Below are positions 42,330 to 51,009 of a stretch of 64,000 nucleotides of DNA, piece by piece. The notes beneath the pieces were generated by a model. That model searched no databases. It was not told the origin of the DNA and saw only the letters and a program-made list of their open reading frames with translations. Both the position numbers and the translations under genes were made by a program. Position 1 is the first letter of the stretch. The number at the start of each line of letters is the position of its first letter. Origin of the DNA: Streptomyces marokkonensis (lineage in GTDB: Bacteria; Actinomycetota; Actinomycetes; Streptomycetales; Streptomycetaceae); assembly GCF_008312835.1 (NCBI RefSeq), contig NZ_VSKS01000001.1, positions 310,001 to 374,000 of the forward strand. The letters are read 5' to 3'.

Positions 42330-43472
42330 TTGATACGGATCGATTCAGTCACGAAGCGGTACCCGGACGGCACGGTGGCGGTCGACCGGCTGTCGCTGGA
42401 GATCCCCGACCGTTCGATCACCGTCCTCGTCGGCCCCTCCGGCTGCGGCAAGACGACCACCCTCCGCATGATCAACCGGATGGTCGAACCCACCGAGGGA
42501 ACGATCCTCCTCGACGGCGAGGACATCCAGCGGCAACCGGTCACCACCCTGCGCCGGTCCATGGGTTACGTCATCCAGAACGCCGGGCTCTTCCAGCACC
42601 GCACGATCGTCGACAACATCGCCACCGTCCCGCGCATGCTCGGCTGGGGCAAGCAGCGGGCCCGGGAGCGGGCGGCGGAGCTGATGGAGCGGGTGGGCCT
42701 GGACACCTCCCTGGCCAAGCGGTACCCCTACCAGCTCTCCGGCGGCCAGCAGCAGCGCGTCGGGGTGGCGCGGGCGCTCGCCGCGGACCCGCCGGTGCTG
42801 CTGATGGACGAGCCGTTCTCCGCCGTCGACCCCGTGGTGCGCAAGGGGCTGCAGGACGAACTCCTGCGGATCCAGGACGAGCTGGGCAAGACCATCGTCT
42901 TCGTCACCCACGACATCGACGAGGCGATCACACTCGGCACCATGGTCGCCGTCCTGCGCGAGGGCGGCAGGCTCGCCCAGTACGCGCCGCCCGCCGAGCT
43001 GCTGTCCACGCCCGCGGACGGCTTCGTGGAGGACTTCCTCGGTGCCGACCGCGGCATCCGCCGGCTGTCCTTCTTCCCCTCCGCCCCACTGGAGCTGACC
43101 ACCGACGCCGTCGTCCCGGCCGACGCTCCCGCCGAACGGATCGCCGCCGTCAGGAGCCCGTACCTCCTGGTGACCGACCCCGACGGCCGCCCGCTCGGCT
43201 GGGCCGAGCGCGACCGGCCGACCGCCGGGACCATCGGGACCATCGAGGCCATCGGGACCGGCCGACTGCTGCCGTACGGACGGCCGTTCGTGCCCGGCGC
43301 CGACTCCCTGCGGGTCGCCCTCGACTGCGCCGTGCTCTCGCCCACCGGCTGGGCGGTCGCCGTGGACGACGAGGGCCGGGTGACCGGGGTCGTCTCCCAG
43401 CAGACCATCGGCGAGGCCATCCGCGCCGCCCACTCGGCCGGCCGCGCCGAGGACGAGAAGGCAGCCGGATGA
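42330..43472 (+). CDS. opuCA: OpuC-type osmoprotectant ABC transporter ATPase
   Basis: TTG 42330 gives 380 aa. ABC motifs are VLVGPSGCGKTTTLRMINRM (Walker A), SGGQQQRVGVARAL (signature), VLLMDEPFSAVDPV (Walker B) and VFVTHDIDEA (switch His). The C-terminal 130 residues form a poorly conserved regulatory region resembling two CBS repeats (residues about 260-370), as in glycine betaine/carnitine/choline importers. A GAAGGG site lies 11 bases before the TTG. It leads a four-gene operon, with overlaps of four bases between the first three genes. Confidence 0.92.
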   Translation: MIRIDSVTKRYPDGTVAVDRLSLEIPDRSITVLVGPSGCGKTTTLRMINRMVEPTEGTILLDGEDIQRQPVTTLRRSMGYVIQNAGLFQHRTIVDNIATVPRMLGWGKQRARERAAELMERVGLDTSLAKRYPYQLSGGQQQRVGVARALAADPPVLLMDEPFSAVDPVVRKGLQDELLRIQDELGKTIVFVTHDIDEAITLGTMVAVLREGGRLAQYAPPAELLSTPADGFVEDFLGADRGIRRLSFFPSAPLELTTDAVVPADAPAERIAAVRSPYLLVTDPDGRPLGWAERDRPTAGTIGTIEAIGTGRLLPYGRPFVPGADSLRVALDCAVLSPTGWAVAVDDEGRVTGVVSQQTIGEAIRAAHSAGRAEDEKAAG

Positions 43473-44170
43473 GCGGCTTCTTCGACATCCCCAGCGACCT
43501 CCAGCACAGCTGGGCCGGCCTCATCGGACTGCACATGCGGGAGGCCCTGCTGCCGGTGGCCGCCGGGCTGCTCCTCGCCCTGCCGCTCGCGCAGGTGTGC
43601 GGACGCTTCCGCTGGCTGTACCCGCCCGTGCTCGGTGTGACGACCGTGCTGTACGCCATCCCCTCGCTGGCGTTCTTCGTCGTCCTCATCGACTACACCG
43701 GACAGACCGAACTCACCGTGATGATCCCGCTGGCCCTGTACAGCCTCGTGGTGCTGGTCCCGGCGATCGTCGACGGTGTGCGCTCGGTGCCGGACGAGAC
43801 CCTGGCCGCCGCCACCGCCATGGGCTTCGGCCCCGTACGGCGCTACCTCCAGGTGCAGTTGCCGATCGCCGCGCCCGCCATCATCGCCGGGCTCCGGGTC
43901 GCCACCGCGTCCAGCATCTCCCTGGTCAGCGTCGGCGCCCTGATCGGCAACCAGGGCGCCCTCGGCAATCTGCTCGCGGCCGCGCAGAAGTACGACCGGC
44001 CCGAGCTCGCCGTGAACTCCGTGCTCACGATGGCCGCCCTGGCGGTCCTGTGCGACGCCCTGCTGGTTCTGCTGCGGGTCCTGCTCACGCCGTGGATGCC
44101 GCGTGGCGGCAGCCGCCGGAAGCCCGCCGCGCGGCGGGAAGAGCTCACCCCGGAGGGCGCGGTCCGGTGA
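43469..44170 (+). CDS. opuCB: OpuC-type osmoprotectant ABC transporter permease, first
   Basis: This 233-aa permease has five to six helices and the EAA loop RSVPDETLAAATAMGFGPVRRYLQVQLPIAAPAIIAG that contacts the ATPase. The N-terminal helix is LLPVAAGLLLALPLAQVCG. Its ATG overlaps the ATPase stop (ATGA) and its own stop overlaps the next start (GTGA). It forms the membrane channel with the second permease. Confidence 0.9.
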   Translation: MSGFFDIPSDLQHSWAGLIGLHMREALLPVAAGLLLALPLAQVCGRFRWLYPPVLGVTTVLYAIPSLAFFVVLIDYTGQTELTVMIPLALYSLVVLVPAIVDGVRSVPDETLAAATAMGFGPVRRYLQVQLPIAAPAIIAGLRVATASSISLVSVGALIGNQGALGNLLAAAQKYDRPELAVNSVLTMAALAVLCDALLVLLRVLLTPWMPRGGSRRKPAARREELTPEGAVR

Positions 44171-44832
44171 ACGTCCTCAACTTCGTCAACGCGTTCTTCA
44201 GTGACAGCGCCCACTGGCAGGGTTACGACGGCATCCCGCAGCGCTTCTGGGAGCACGTCCAGTACTCGGTGCTGGCGCTGGCCGTCGCCTCCGCGATCGG
44301 CCTGCCCGTGGGCCTGCTGACCGGGCACACCGGACGCGGCGGGAACGCGCTCGCCTTCATCGCCAACGCGGCCCGCGCCCTGCCCAGTTTCGGCCTGCTG
44401 GTGCTGGCCGTCCTGCTGATCGGCTTCGGTCTGCTGCCCGTCATGATCCCGCTGGTCGTCCTGGCGATCCCGCCGGTCCTGGTGACCACCTACGAGGCGG
44501 TGCGCTCCGTCGACCCCGCCCCGGTGGACGCCGCCAGGGGCATGGGCATGCACGAGTCGCGGATCCTGTTCCAGGTCGAACTCCCGGTGGCGCTCCCGCT
44601 GGTCCTGAGCGGCCTGCGGTCCGCCGCCATCCAGATCGTGTCGACGGCCACCATCGCCGCGTACGTCAGCCTCGGCGGCCTCGGCCGGTACATCATCGAC
44701 GGGCTCTACCAGCGCGACTACGAGAAGGTGGTCGGCGGCGCCACGCTGGTCGCGGTCCTGGCGCTCGCCACCCTCGCGCTGTTCTGGGCCGCGGGACGGC
44801 TGGCGGTGTCGCCCGGCGTGCGCAGGCGCTGA
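44167..44832 (+). CDS. opuCD: OpuC-type osmoprotectant ABC transporter permease, second
   Basis: A 221-aa permease starting at GTG overlapping the previous stop. The coupling loop reads RSVDPAPVDAARGMGMHESRILFQVELPVALPLVLSG, matching the EAA motif. Helices are QYSVLALAVASAIGLPVGLL, ALPSFGLLVLAVLLIGFGLLP and a C-terminal LVAVLALATLALFWAAGRL. It pairs with the first permease. The binding-protein gene follows after 77 bases. Confidence 0.9.
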   Translation: MNVLNFVNAFFSDSAHWQGYDGIPQRFWEHVQYSVLALAVASAIGLPVGLLTGHTGRGGNALAFIANAARALPSFGLLVLAVLLIGFGLLPVMIPLVVLAIPPVLVTTYEAVRSVDPAPVDAARGMGMHESRILFQVELPVALPLVLSGLRSAAIQIVSTATIAAYVSLGGLGRYIIDGLYQRDYEKVVGGATLVAVLALATLALFWAAGRLAVSPGVRRR

Positions 44833-44909
44833 CGGCCGCCCGGCCCGAGTGACAAACCGTGACCACCATGTTCTTGACTGACCGTAAAACGGCTGGATTG
44901 GATCGATGA

Positions 44910-45866
44910 ATGACTTCTACCGCCAAGGGCAGCAGATCCAGGACGAGGCACACCGGCGCGGCGGCAGTCGCGCTCACCGCCGCGGCGGCGCTGCTCGCGG
45001 GCTGTTCCTCCGACGACACCTCCGACAACCCCCTCGAAGGGGAGAAGGCCGAGACGGGCACCGTCGTCGTCGGCTCGAACAACTTCGCCGAGAGCACCCT
45101 GCTCGCCGACATCTACGGTGAGGCGCTGCGCGCCAAGGGCCTCAAGGTGAGCTACAAGCACAACATCGGCAGCCGTGAGACGACCTACGGCCTGATGAAG
45201 AACGGCTCCATCACGGTCCTGCCCGAGTACAACGGCTCCCTCCTCGCCTACCTCGACCCCGAGGCCGGGCAGGAGTCGACGGAGGCGGTGAACGAGGCCG
45301 TCAAGGCGAAGCTGGACAAGAAGCTGACGCTGCTGGAGTCGTCGCCGGCCGAGGACAAGGACTCGGTCAGCGTCAACGCCGGGACCGCGAAGAAGTACGG
45401 CCTCACCGCCGAGTCGACCCTCGCCGACCTCAAGGACATCGCACCGGAGCTGGTGATCGGCGGCTCGCCCGAGTTCCAGACCCGCCGGCAGGGGCTGAAG
45501 GGCCTGGAGTCGGTCTACGGCCTGAAGTTCAAGTCCTTCAAGGCGCTCGACGCGGGCGGCCCGCTGACCCAGGCGGCGCTGAGCGGCAACGAGGTCCAGG
45601 CCGCCGACATCTTCACCACCGACCCGACCATCGTGAAGGAGAAGTTCGTCGTCCTGAAGGACCCGGAGAACCTCTTCGGGTTCGCCAACGTCACCCCCCT
45701 GGTGCACAAGGACGGGCTCCCCCAGGAGGGCGTCGACGCGCTCAACGCCGTCTCGGCGAAGCTGGACACCGAGACGCTCCTCGACCTCGACGCCCGGATC
45801 CAGCTCGAGAAGCAGGACCCGCTGGACGTGGCCAGGGCCTGGCTGAAGTCGGCCGGCCTGGACTGA
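44910..45866 (+). CDS. opuCC: glycine betaine/choline-binding lipoprotein
   Basis: A 318-aa protein with a lipobox (TAAAALLAGC) and the OpuAC-like fold: TVVVGSNNFAESTLLADIYGEALRAKG, KHNIGSRETTYGLMKNGSIT and LPEYNGSLLAYLDPE. The hinge and second lobe are FTTDPTIVKEKFVVLKDPENLFGFANVTPLVHKDGL. Tyr and Asn residues in these segments form the quaternary-ammonium cage in relatives. It delivers osmoprotectant to the permeases encoded upstream. Confidence 0.92.
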   Translation: MTSTAKGSRSRTRHTGAAAVALTAAAALLAGCSSDDTSDNPLEGEKAETGTVVVGSNNFAESTLLADIYGEALRAKGLKVSYKHNIGSRETTYGLMKNGSITVLPEYNGSLLAYLDPEAGQESTEAVNEAVKAKLDKKLTLLESSPAEDKDSVSVNAGTAKKYGLTAESTLADLKDIAPELVIGGSPEFQTRRQGLKGLESVYGLKFKSFKALDAGGPLTQAALSGNEVQAADIFTTDPTIVKEKFVVLKDPENLFGFANVTPLVHKDGLPQEGVDALNAVSAKLDTETLLDLDARIQLEKQDPLDVARAWLKSAGLD

Positions 45867-45873
45867 CCGCCGC

Positions 45874-45905
45874 CCGTGGGTGCGGCCGCCCGGCCGTACC
45901 CACGG
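45874..45905. terminator. bidirectional terminator-like hairpin between opuCC and cvnD
   Basis: CCGTGGGTGCGGCC (45874-45887) pairs with GGCCGTACCCACGG (45892-45905) over a GCCC loop, with one G-T mismatch that can pair as G-U. It sits between convergent genes and is close to symmetrical. No long T-run follows. Confidence 0.65.
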
Positions 45906-45918
45906 TCACCCACCGGAT

Positions 45919-46506
45919 CTAGGCCGCGTCCGCGATCAGCCGGTCGATCAGCGCGATCAGCACGTCCCGGCTGGACTCCCGCTCCCGCGCGTCGCACAGC
46001 AGCACGGGCACGCCCTCCGGCAGCGTCAGCGACTCCCGGATGTCCTCCACCGGGTAGGGGTGCTCACCGTGGAAGCCGTTGACGGCGATCACGAACGGTA
46101 TGCCCCGGCGTTCGAAGAAGTCGATCGCGGCGAAGCTGGACCTGGGTCTGCGCACGTCCACCAGGACCACCGCGCCCAGCGCCCCCAGGGCCAGATCGTT
46201 CCACATGAACCAGAACCGCTGCTGCCCCGGCGTGCCGAAGAGGTACAGCACGAGGTCGTCCGAGACGGTGATCCGGCCGAAGTCCATGGCGACCGTGGTG
46301 GCACGTTTCTCCTCGACGCCGTCCAGGTCGTCGACATCGAGTCCCGCCATGGTGAGCGGTTCCTCGGTGCGCAGCGGGACGATCTCGCTGACCGAGCCGA
46401 CCATGGTGGTCTTGCCCACGCCGAAGCCACCGGCGATCAGGATCTTGACCGTGTCGGGTGCCGGACGGCCGGCGGATGCCTGAGCGGTGGTGTCAGAGCC
46501 GGCCAA
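45919..46506 (-). CDS. cvnD: conservon small GTPase (CvnD)
   Basis: This 195-aa protein has a P-loop (ILIAGGFGVGKTTMVGSVSE), a switch region (MDFGRITVSDDLVLYLFGTPGQQRFWFMWNDL with DxxG replaced by GTPG) and a specificity loop AVNGFHG in place of NKxD. This is the MglA-like family typical of conservons. It acts with CvnB and CvnC under CvnA in a membrane-associated signalling complex. It overlaps cvnC by 14 bases. Confidence 0.92.
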   Translation of the reverse strand: MAGSDTTAQASAGRPAPDTVKILIAGGFGVGKTTMVGSVSEIVPLRTEEPLTMAGLDVDDLDGVEEKRATTVAMDFGRITVSDDLVLYLFGTPGQQRFWFMWNDLALGALGAVVLVDVRRPRSSFAAIDFFERRGIPFVIAVNGFHGEHPYPVEDIRESLTLPEGVPVLLCDARERESSRDVLIALIDRLIADAA

Positions 46507-46852
46507 GGCCCTCCCTCACTTTCTGCAGCAGGTCCAGATCCGGGGTGGTACGGGTGACGGGGTGCGGCGGGTGGACGGTGATCCGGCCCGCCTCCAGCAG
46601 GTCGCAGAGCAGGATGACGACCACGCTCACCGGGAGGTCGAGACGCGCCGCGATCTCGGCGACCGCGACCGGCTTGGCACACAGCCGGAGGATCCGCAGG
46701 TGCTCGGGCTGCGGCCGGGCGGCCGTCCCGGGCTGCGGATCCGCGGCCGTCACAGTCGTGATCAGCGTGAAGTCGGCGCGGCTGGGCCGGGTCCGGCCAC
46801 CGGTCAGGGTGAACGGCCGTACCAGCCGGCCCGCCGAGTCGCTTCCGCCCAC
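46493..46852 (-). CDS. cvnC: conservon DUF742 protein (CvnC)
   Basis: A 119-aa protein with the DUF742 winged-helix-like fold: RLVRPFTLTGGRTRPSRADF, then EHLRILRLCAKPVAVAEIAARLDLPVSVVVILLCDLLEAG, ending LLQKVREGLGRL. The helix-turn-helix look suggests protein or DNA contact; the role in conservons is not settled. It starts one base after the cvnB stop. Confidence 0.92.
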   Translation of the reverse strand: MGGSDSAGRLVRPFTLTGGRTRPSRADFTLITTVTAADPQPGTAARPQPEHLRILRLCAKPVAVAEIAARLDLPVSVVVILLCDLLEAGRITVHPPHPVTRTTPDLDLLQKVREGLGRL

Positions 46853-46853
46853 C

Positions 46854-47285
46854 TCACACGCCGGGGTCGGCAGCGGGCCCTGCGGCCTCCCGCGGCGCCG
46901 CGCTGAGGTGCTCGCCGATCTTCTTCACCAGCATGTTCATCTGGTACGCCACCACACCGACGTCCGCGCCCGGACCGGTCAGCACCACCAGATGGGCGCC
47001 GGGACCCGCCGAGGTGAGGATCAGATAGCTGTGTGCCATCTCGATGAGCGCCTGGCGCACCGGGCCGCCGCGGAAGTCCATGCTGACGCCCTTGCTGAGG
47101 CTCATCAGACCGGACGCGGTCGCCGCCAGGCGCTCCGCGTCGTCGCGCGGGAAGCCGGTGGACTTGCTGACCACCAGTCCGTCCTCGGAGAGCACCACGG
47201 CCTGGTTCACGTCGGCGACCCGTTCCACGAGTCCGGTCAGCAGCTGGTCCAGCTGGGTGTGGGTGGCGGGGATGGGGGGTGTCAT
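46854..47285 (-). CDS. cvnB: conservon roadblock/LC7 protein (CvnB)
   Basis: This 143-aa protein has the roadblock fold: LDQLLTGLVERVADVNQAVVLSEDGLVVSKSTGF, then DAERLAATASGLMSLSKGVS and the later strand EMAHSYLILTSAGPGAHLVVL. In conservons it acts on the GTPase as a GAP-like or scaffold partner. It lies 29 bases downstream of cvnA. Confidence 0.93.
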   Translation of the reverse strand: MTPPIPATHTQLDQLLTGLVERVADVNQAVVLSEDGLVVSKSTGFPRDDAERLAATASGLMSLSKGVSMDFRGGPVRQALIEMAHSYLILTSAGPGAHLVVLTGPGADVGVVAYQMNMLVKKIGEHLSAAPREAAGPAADPGV

Positions 47286-47314
47286 GGCGGTGTTCCTTCG
47301 TGAGCGGTCGGCGG

Positions 47315-49690
47315 TCAGCGGTCGGCGGGCGAAGTCGGGAGCTCGCCGGGAGCGGCGGGCACATGCGCCGGTACGGCCTCGTCGGCGTCGTCGTCCCGTG
47401 CCTGGAGCGTGCCGCGCTGGAAGCCCGCGAGGGAGGAGGCGGCGCGCTCCGCGGTGAACTCCTCGCAGGGCTCCTCCCCGGTGTCCGGCGCGGTCTCCTC
47501 GCGCAGTTCGGCGGCCAGGCTGGTCTGCGGCACCCGGCGGGGGAGCGGGGTGAGACCGTCCCGGCGGGGGGCGGCCGCCGCGGCGGCGGGCGCGGGGCCA
47601 ATCCGTACGGGGGTGGCCGGCCGGGACGCCGGGGCCCGCGCGCCCACGTCCGCCTGCCCGTCGGCGTCCGCCCGCACACCGGCGGCGGACCCGTCGCGCT
47701 CGTCGTCCGCCCCGTCCTCGGCCGTCGCGGTGCCCGCCGTGTCCCGGCCGCCGTCGCCGGCCGGTGCGTCCCGCACCACGACCTCGTGCGGGATCAGCAC
47801 GATCGCCGTCGTCCCGCCGTACGGCGACGGCCGCAGGGTGACGGCGATGCCGTGCCGGTGCGCGAGCTGCGAGACCACGAACATGCCCAGCCGGAGGTCG
47901 TCGGCGAGCGCCACCACGTCGAACTGCGGCGGCTTGGCCAACTGGGCGTTGAGGGACGCGTAGTCGTCCTCCGACATGCCGAGGCCCCGGTCCTCGATCT
48001 CGACGGCCAGTCCCTTGGCGACCATCGCCGCCCGCACCCCGACGGGGCTGGGCGCCGGCGAGTACACCGTCGCGTTGTCGATCAGCTCGGCCAGCAGATG
48101 GATCACGTCGGCCACCGCGGGCGGGGCGACGGACACCTCCTCCTCGGTGAGGACCTCCACCCGCTGGTACTCGGCGACCTCCCCGACGGCACTGCGCACG
48201 ATGTCGATCAGCGCGACCGGCTCGCTCCAGGAACGGCCGGGACGCTCACCGCTGACGATGACCAGGTTCTCCTCGTAGCGGCGCAACTGACTGGCCGTGG
48301 AGTCCAGTTCGTACAGGCCCTTGAGGACCTCGGGGTCGGTGTGCCGGCGTTCCAGCGCGTCCAGCTTGCTGAGCTGGAGGTTGACCAGGTTCTGGCTCTG
48401 CCGCGCGATGCCCAGGATGACCTTCTGGAAACCGCGCCGCGTGTCGGCGAGTTCGACCGCGGTGTGCACGGCGGTGCGCTGCGCGGTGTTGAACGCCTGG
48501 GCCACCTGCCCCAGTTCGTCGTGCCCGTAGTCCAGCGGAGTCGTCGCCGACTCGGCGTCGACCTTCTCGCCGCGCTCCAGCCGGGCCACCACGTCGGGCA
48601 GCCGCTCCTCCGCCAAGCCCAGGGTGGCCACCCGCAGCCCGCGCAGCCGGCGGGACAGCGAACGGGTGATGCGCCAGGACAGCCCGACGCACAGCAGCAG
48701 CGCGAGGAGACCGGCGGCGCTCAGGGAGGCGGCCTTCACCAGCAGGCCGCGGGCCTCGTCGGCACTGCGGGTGAGGAGCGCGTCGGTCTGCTGCCGGATC
48801 ATCGTGGAGTACTGCGGGGAGACCCGGCTCACGGCCTCCTCCCAGCGGTCCTTCAGGTCCGGCAGGTCGACGGTGTGGTCGTCCGCCGTGGCGTGGGTGG
48901 CGAGCACCTGGTCCTCGACCGCCTCCAGGGCGCGCCACTCGGGGCTCTGCAGGATCCGTTCGGTCTGCGTCTTGGTCTCGCCCTCGACGGACGGCTCGAT
49001 CTGGTCCTCGACCAGCCAGCGGCGGGTGTGGACCAGCTCCGCGAAAGCGGTCCAGTCCTCCTCGTCGAGGCTGCCGGACGGCCAGGCGAGGGTGAGGTGC
49101 GCGTTCTCCCGGGACACCAGCTCCGCCGCGTGTTCCAGCGCGACCAGCGGCTGGGCCTGCGAGGTCAGGTCCCCGTCGTCGACCTGGGAGAGTTCCTGGA
49201 AGGCGTGGATCTGGTCGTCGATGATCGAGGTGTACTGGTCCAGCGCCTCCTCGGCGCTGATGTCGCCGGGGTCGTCCACCTGGTCCCGGTAGTACTCCAG
49301 ACTGCCCACCGAGCCGAGCACCGAGTACAGCCGGTCGGAGACACGCGCGGGTGCCTCGGCGATCGCGTCGGCCTGCCCGACGAGCTTCGCCACCGCCTCG
49401 TCGGTCTTCTCGCGCTGTGCTTCGAGGGCGGTGCGGGACCGCCGCGGCTCGGCCAGCCACGCGGCGGTCAGCGCCCGCTCCTTCTGCAGCGCGAGCGTGG
49501 CGTGCGTGCCCATCGCGCCGGTCGACCGGCTCAGCTCCGTCTGGGACCGCAGCTGCAGGCCCTCCGAGAACATCTGGATCGTGGTCAGGCCCCACATGCC
49601 GGCGAGGGTGACGCTGGGCACGAGTGCGAGGAGGAACAGCGAGAGACGAATGGAGCCGAGACGGCGCCGGGCACCTGTCCGTGGAGACAT
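47315..49690 (-). CDS. cvnA: conservon sensor histidine kinase (CvnA) with nitrate/nitrite-sensing-type domain
   Basis: A 791-aa kinase with a first helix (IRLSLFLLALVPSVTLAGMWGLTTI) and a long helical extracellular NIT-type sensor (residues about 50-330). A second helix (SLSAAGLLALLLCVGLSWRI) and HAMP-like RSLSRRLRGLRVATLGLAEE follow. The ATPase domain has a LAELIDNATVYSPAPSPV N box and IEDRGLGMSEDD. A disordered Ala/Asp/Pro tail of about 200 residues ends it. The phosphoacceptor-type helix lacks the canonical SHELRTP, as is usual for CvnA. The NIT domain is helical and may sense a small anion or protein. Confidence 0.92.
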   Translation of the reverse strand: MSPRTGARRRLGSIRLSLFLLALVPSVTLAGMWGLTTIQMFSEGLQLRSQTELSRSTGAMGTHATLALQKERALTAAWLAEPRRSRTALEAQREKTDEAVAKLVGQADAIAEAPARVSDRLYSVLGSVGSLEYYRDQVDDPGDISAEEALDQYTSIIDDQIHAFQELSQVDDGDLTSQAQPLVALEHAAELVSRENAHLTLAWPSGSLDEEDWTAFAELVHTRRWLVEDQIEPSVEGETKTQTERILQSPEWRALEAVEDQVLATHATADDHTVDLPDLKDRWEEAVSRVSPQYSTMIRQQTDALLTRSADEARGLLVKAASLSAAGLLALLLCVGLSWRITRSLSRRLRGLRVATLGLAEERLPDVVARLERGEKVDAESATTPLDYGHDELGQVAQAFNTAQRTAVHTAVELADTRRGFQKVILGIARQSQNLVNLQLSKLDALERRHTDPEVLKGLYELDSTASQLRRYEENLVIVSGERPGRSWSEPVALIDIVRSAVGEVAEYQRVEVLTEEEVSVAPPAVADVIHLLAELIDNATVYSPAPSPVGVRAAMVAKGLAVEIEDRGLGMSEDDYASLNAQLAKPPQFDVVALADDLRLGMFVVSQLAHRHGIAVTLRPSPYGGTTAIVLIPHEVVVRDAPAGDGGRDTAGTATAEDGADDERDGSAAGVRADADGQADVGARAPASRPATPVRIGPAPAAAAAAPRRDGLTPLPRRVPQTSLAAELREETAPDTGEEPCEEFTAERAASSLAGFQRGTLQARDDDADEAVPAHVPAAPGELPTSPADR

Positions 49691-49741
49691 CGTGGTCCTA
49701 GAGCGGTCGGATGGTGGGGAGAATACGCACGGGCCGGCCCG

Positions 49742-50752
49742 TCAGCGGGTTCCGCCGGCGGCGAACCCGGCGACCGAGTCCGCGTTGGCCTTCGTGACGA
49801 ACGCCGGTCCGGTGAGCACGGGCGCGACTCCGCCGCCGCTGATGTTGCCGTTGGTCCGGTACAGCCACAGCGCGTCCACGGCGAGATAGCCCTGGAGATA
49901 GGGCTGCTGGTCGACGGCGAACCGGACGTTGCCGCCGCGCACGGCCTCGACCAGGTCCTTGTTGAGGTCGAAGGTGGCCACGCCGGCGTCGCTGTCCGCC
50001 TCCGCGACCGCCTCCACGGCGGTCAGCGCGAAGTCCGCCCCGTTGGTGACGATCTCGTCGATGGCCGCGTCCTGCCGCAGCCGGGCGGTGAGGATGCCGG
50101 AGACGGCGCGCATGTCGGTGCCGTCCACGTAGAGGTTCTCCGTCGTCCCCTCGAACGTTTTCCTCACTCCGGCACAGCGGGCCTCCAGGCCGACGTTGCC
50201 GCGCTCGTGGACGACGCACAGGGCGTGCTTGGCCTTCAGCTCGTTCAGCTTCTCGCCGACGGCCCGGCCCGCCACGCTCTCGTCCTGTCCGAAGAACGCC
50301 GGCAGCCCCGCCGGTTTCCAGGCGTCGATGCCCGCGTTGAGCCCCACCACGGGGATGTCCGCCGCCCGTGCCTCGTTGACCGGGCCCGTCATGGCCCCCG
50401 GCTTGGCCAGCGTCAGCGCGATGCCGTCGACGCCGTCGCGGACCGCCTCGCGGACCAGTGCGGCCTGCCCCGCGGGATCCGGGTCGCTCACGTACGTCAG
50501 CTCGATGCCGTCCTTGGCGGCCGCGGCCTCGGCCCCCTTCTTCACCCGGTCCCAGAAGGCGTCGTCCTCGCTGCCGTGGGTGACCATCGTGACCTTCATC
50601 CGTCCGGCGCCGGACCCGCTCGCGTCGTCCGAGTCCGCGGAGTCGCCGGCCGCGCCGAAGGCGGAGCAGCCGGTCACCAGCAGACCGACGGCGGCTGCCA
50701 GGGCCGCCAGGCGGTGTCTCGGGAAGCGGCGGGACGGGGGACGAGTGTTCAT
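49742..50752 (-). CDS. sugar-type periplasmic-binding lipoprotein heading the conservon
   Basis: The ATG at 50752 gives 336 aa with a lipobox (ALAAAVGLLVTGC). The type I periplasmic-binding fold reads KVTMVTHGSEDDAFWDRVKKGAEAAAAKDG, GVDGIALTLAKP, IPVVGLNAGIDAW and LCVVHERGNVGLEARCAGVR. The C-terminal lobe is TNGADFALTAVEAVAEADSDAGVATFDLNKDLVEAV. No permease or ATPase gene is beside it. It lies 51 bases upstream of cvnA on the same strand, so it may feed a ligand signal to CvnA rather than transport. Confidence 0.85.
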   Translation of the reverse strand: MNTRPPSRRFPRHRLAALAAAVGLLVTGCSAFGAAGDSADSDDASGSGAGRMKVTMVTHGSEDDAFWDRVKKGAEAAAAKDGIELTYVSDPDPAGQAALVREAVRDGVDGIALTLAKPGAMTGPVNEARAADIPVVGLNAGIDAWKPAGLPAFFGQDESVAGRAVGEKLNELKAKHALCVVHERGNVGLEARCAGVRKTFEGTTENLYVDGTDMRAVSGILTARLRQDAAIDEIVTNGADFALTAVEAVAEADSDAGVATFDLNKDLVEAVRGGNVRFAVDQQPYLQGYLAVDALWLYRTNGNISGGGVAPVLTGPAFVTKANADSVAGFAAGGTR

Positions 50753-51009
50753 GAGGGGTGCGGACCTCGCTGTGCGGCCGAGCAAGAGCAGGGGAGAGCA
50801 CGGACGGCAGCCGCGGGGAGCGTGCGCCTACCGGGTGACTCTCACTGGCCCGGAGCCAACCCTGTGCGACCACCGGTCGTCAAGTGAAGGGCCACGTGAA
50901 GTGAGGTGATGCTGCCGCATTGTGATGAAGCGTGAGCAGGCATGCCGCGCGCGGCACCCGGACCGGACGGACGGCACCGGCGGTCACCGCTCCGGCCGTG
51001 GGCCCCGGT

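Noticed and set aside
47279-50887. 1202-codon plus-strand frame across the conservon
   Set aside because: It runs antisense to cvnA and the binding protein, with low-complexity translation. The minus-strand genes have full domain structure.
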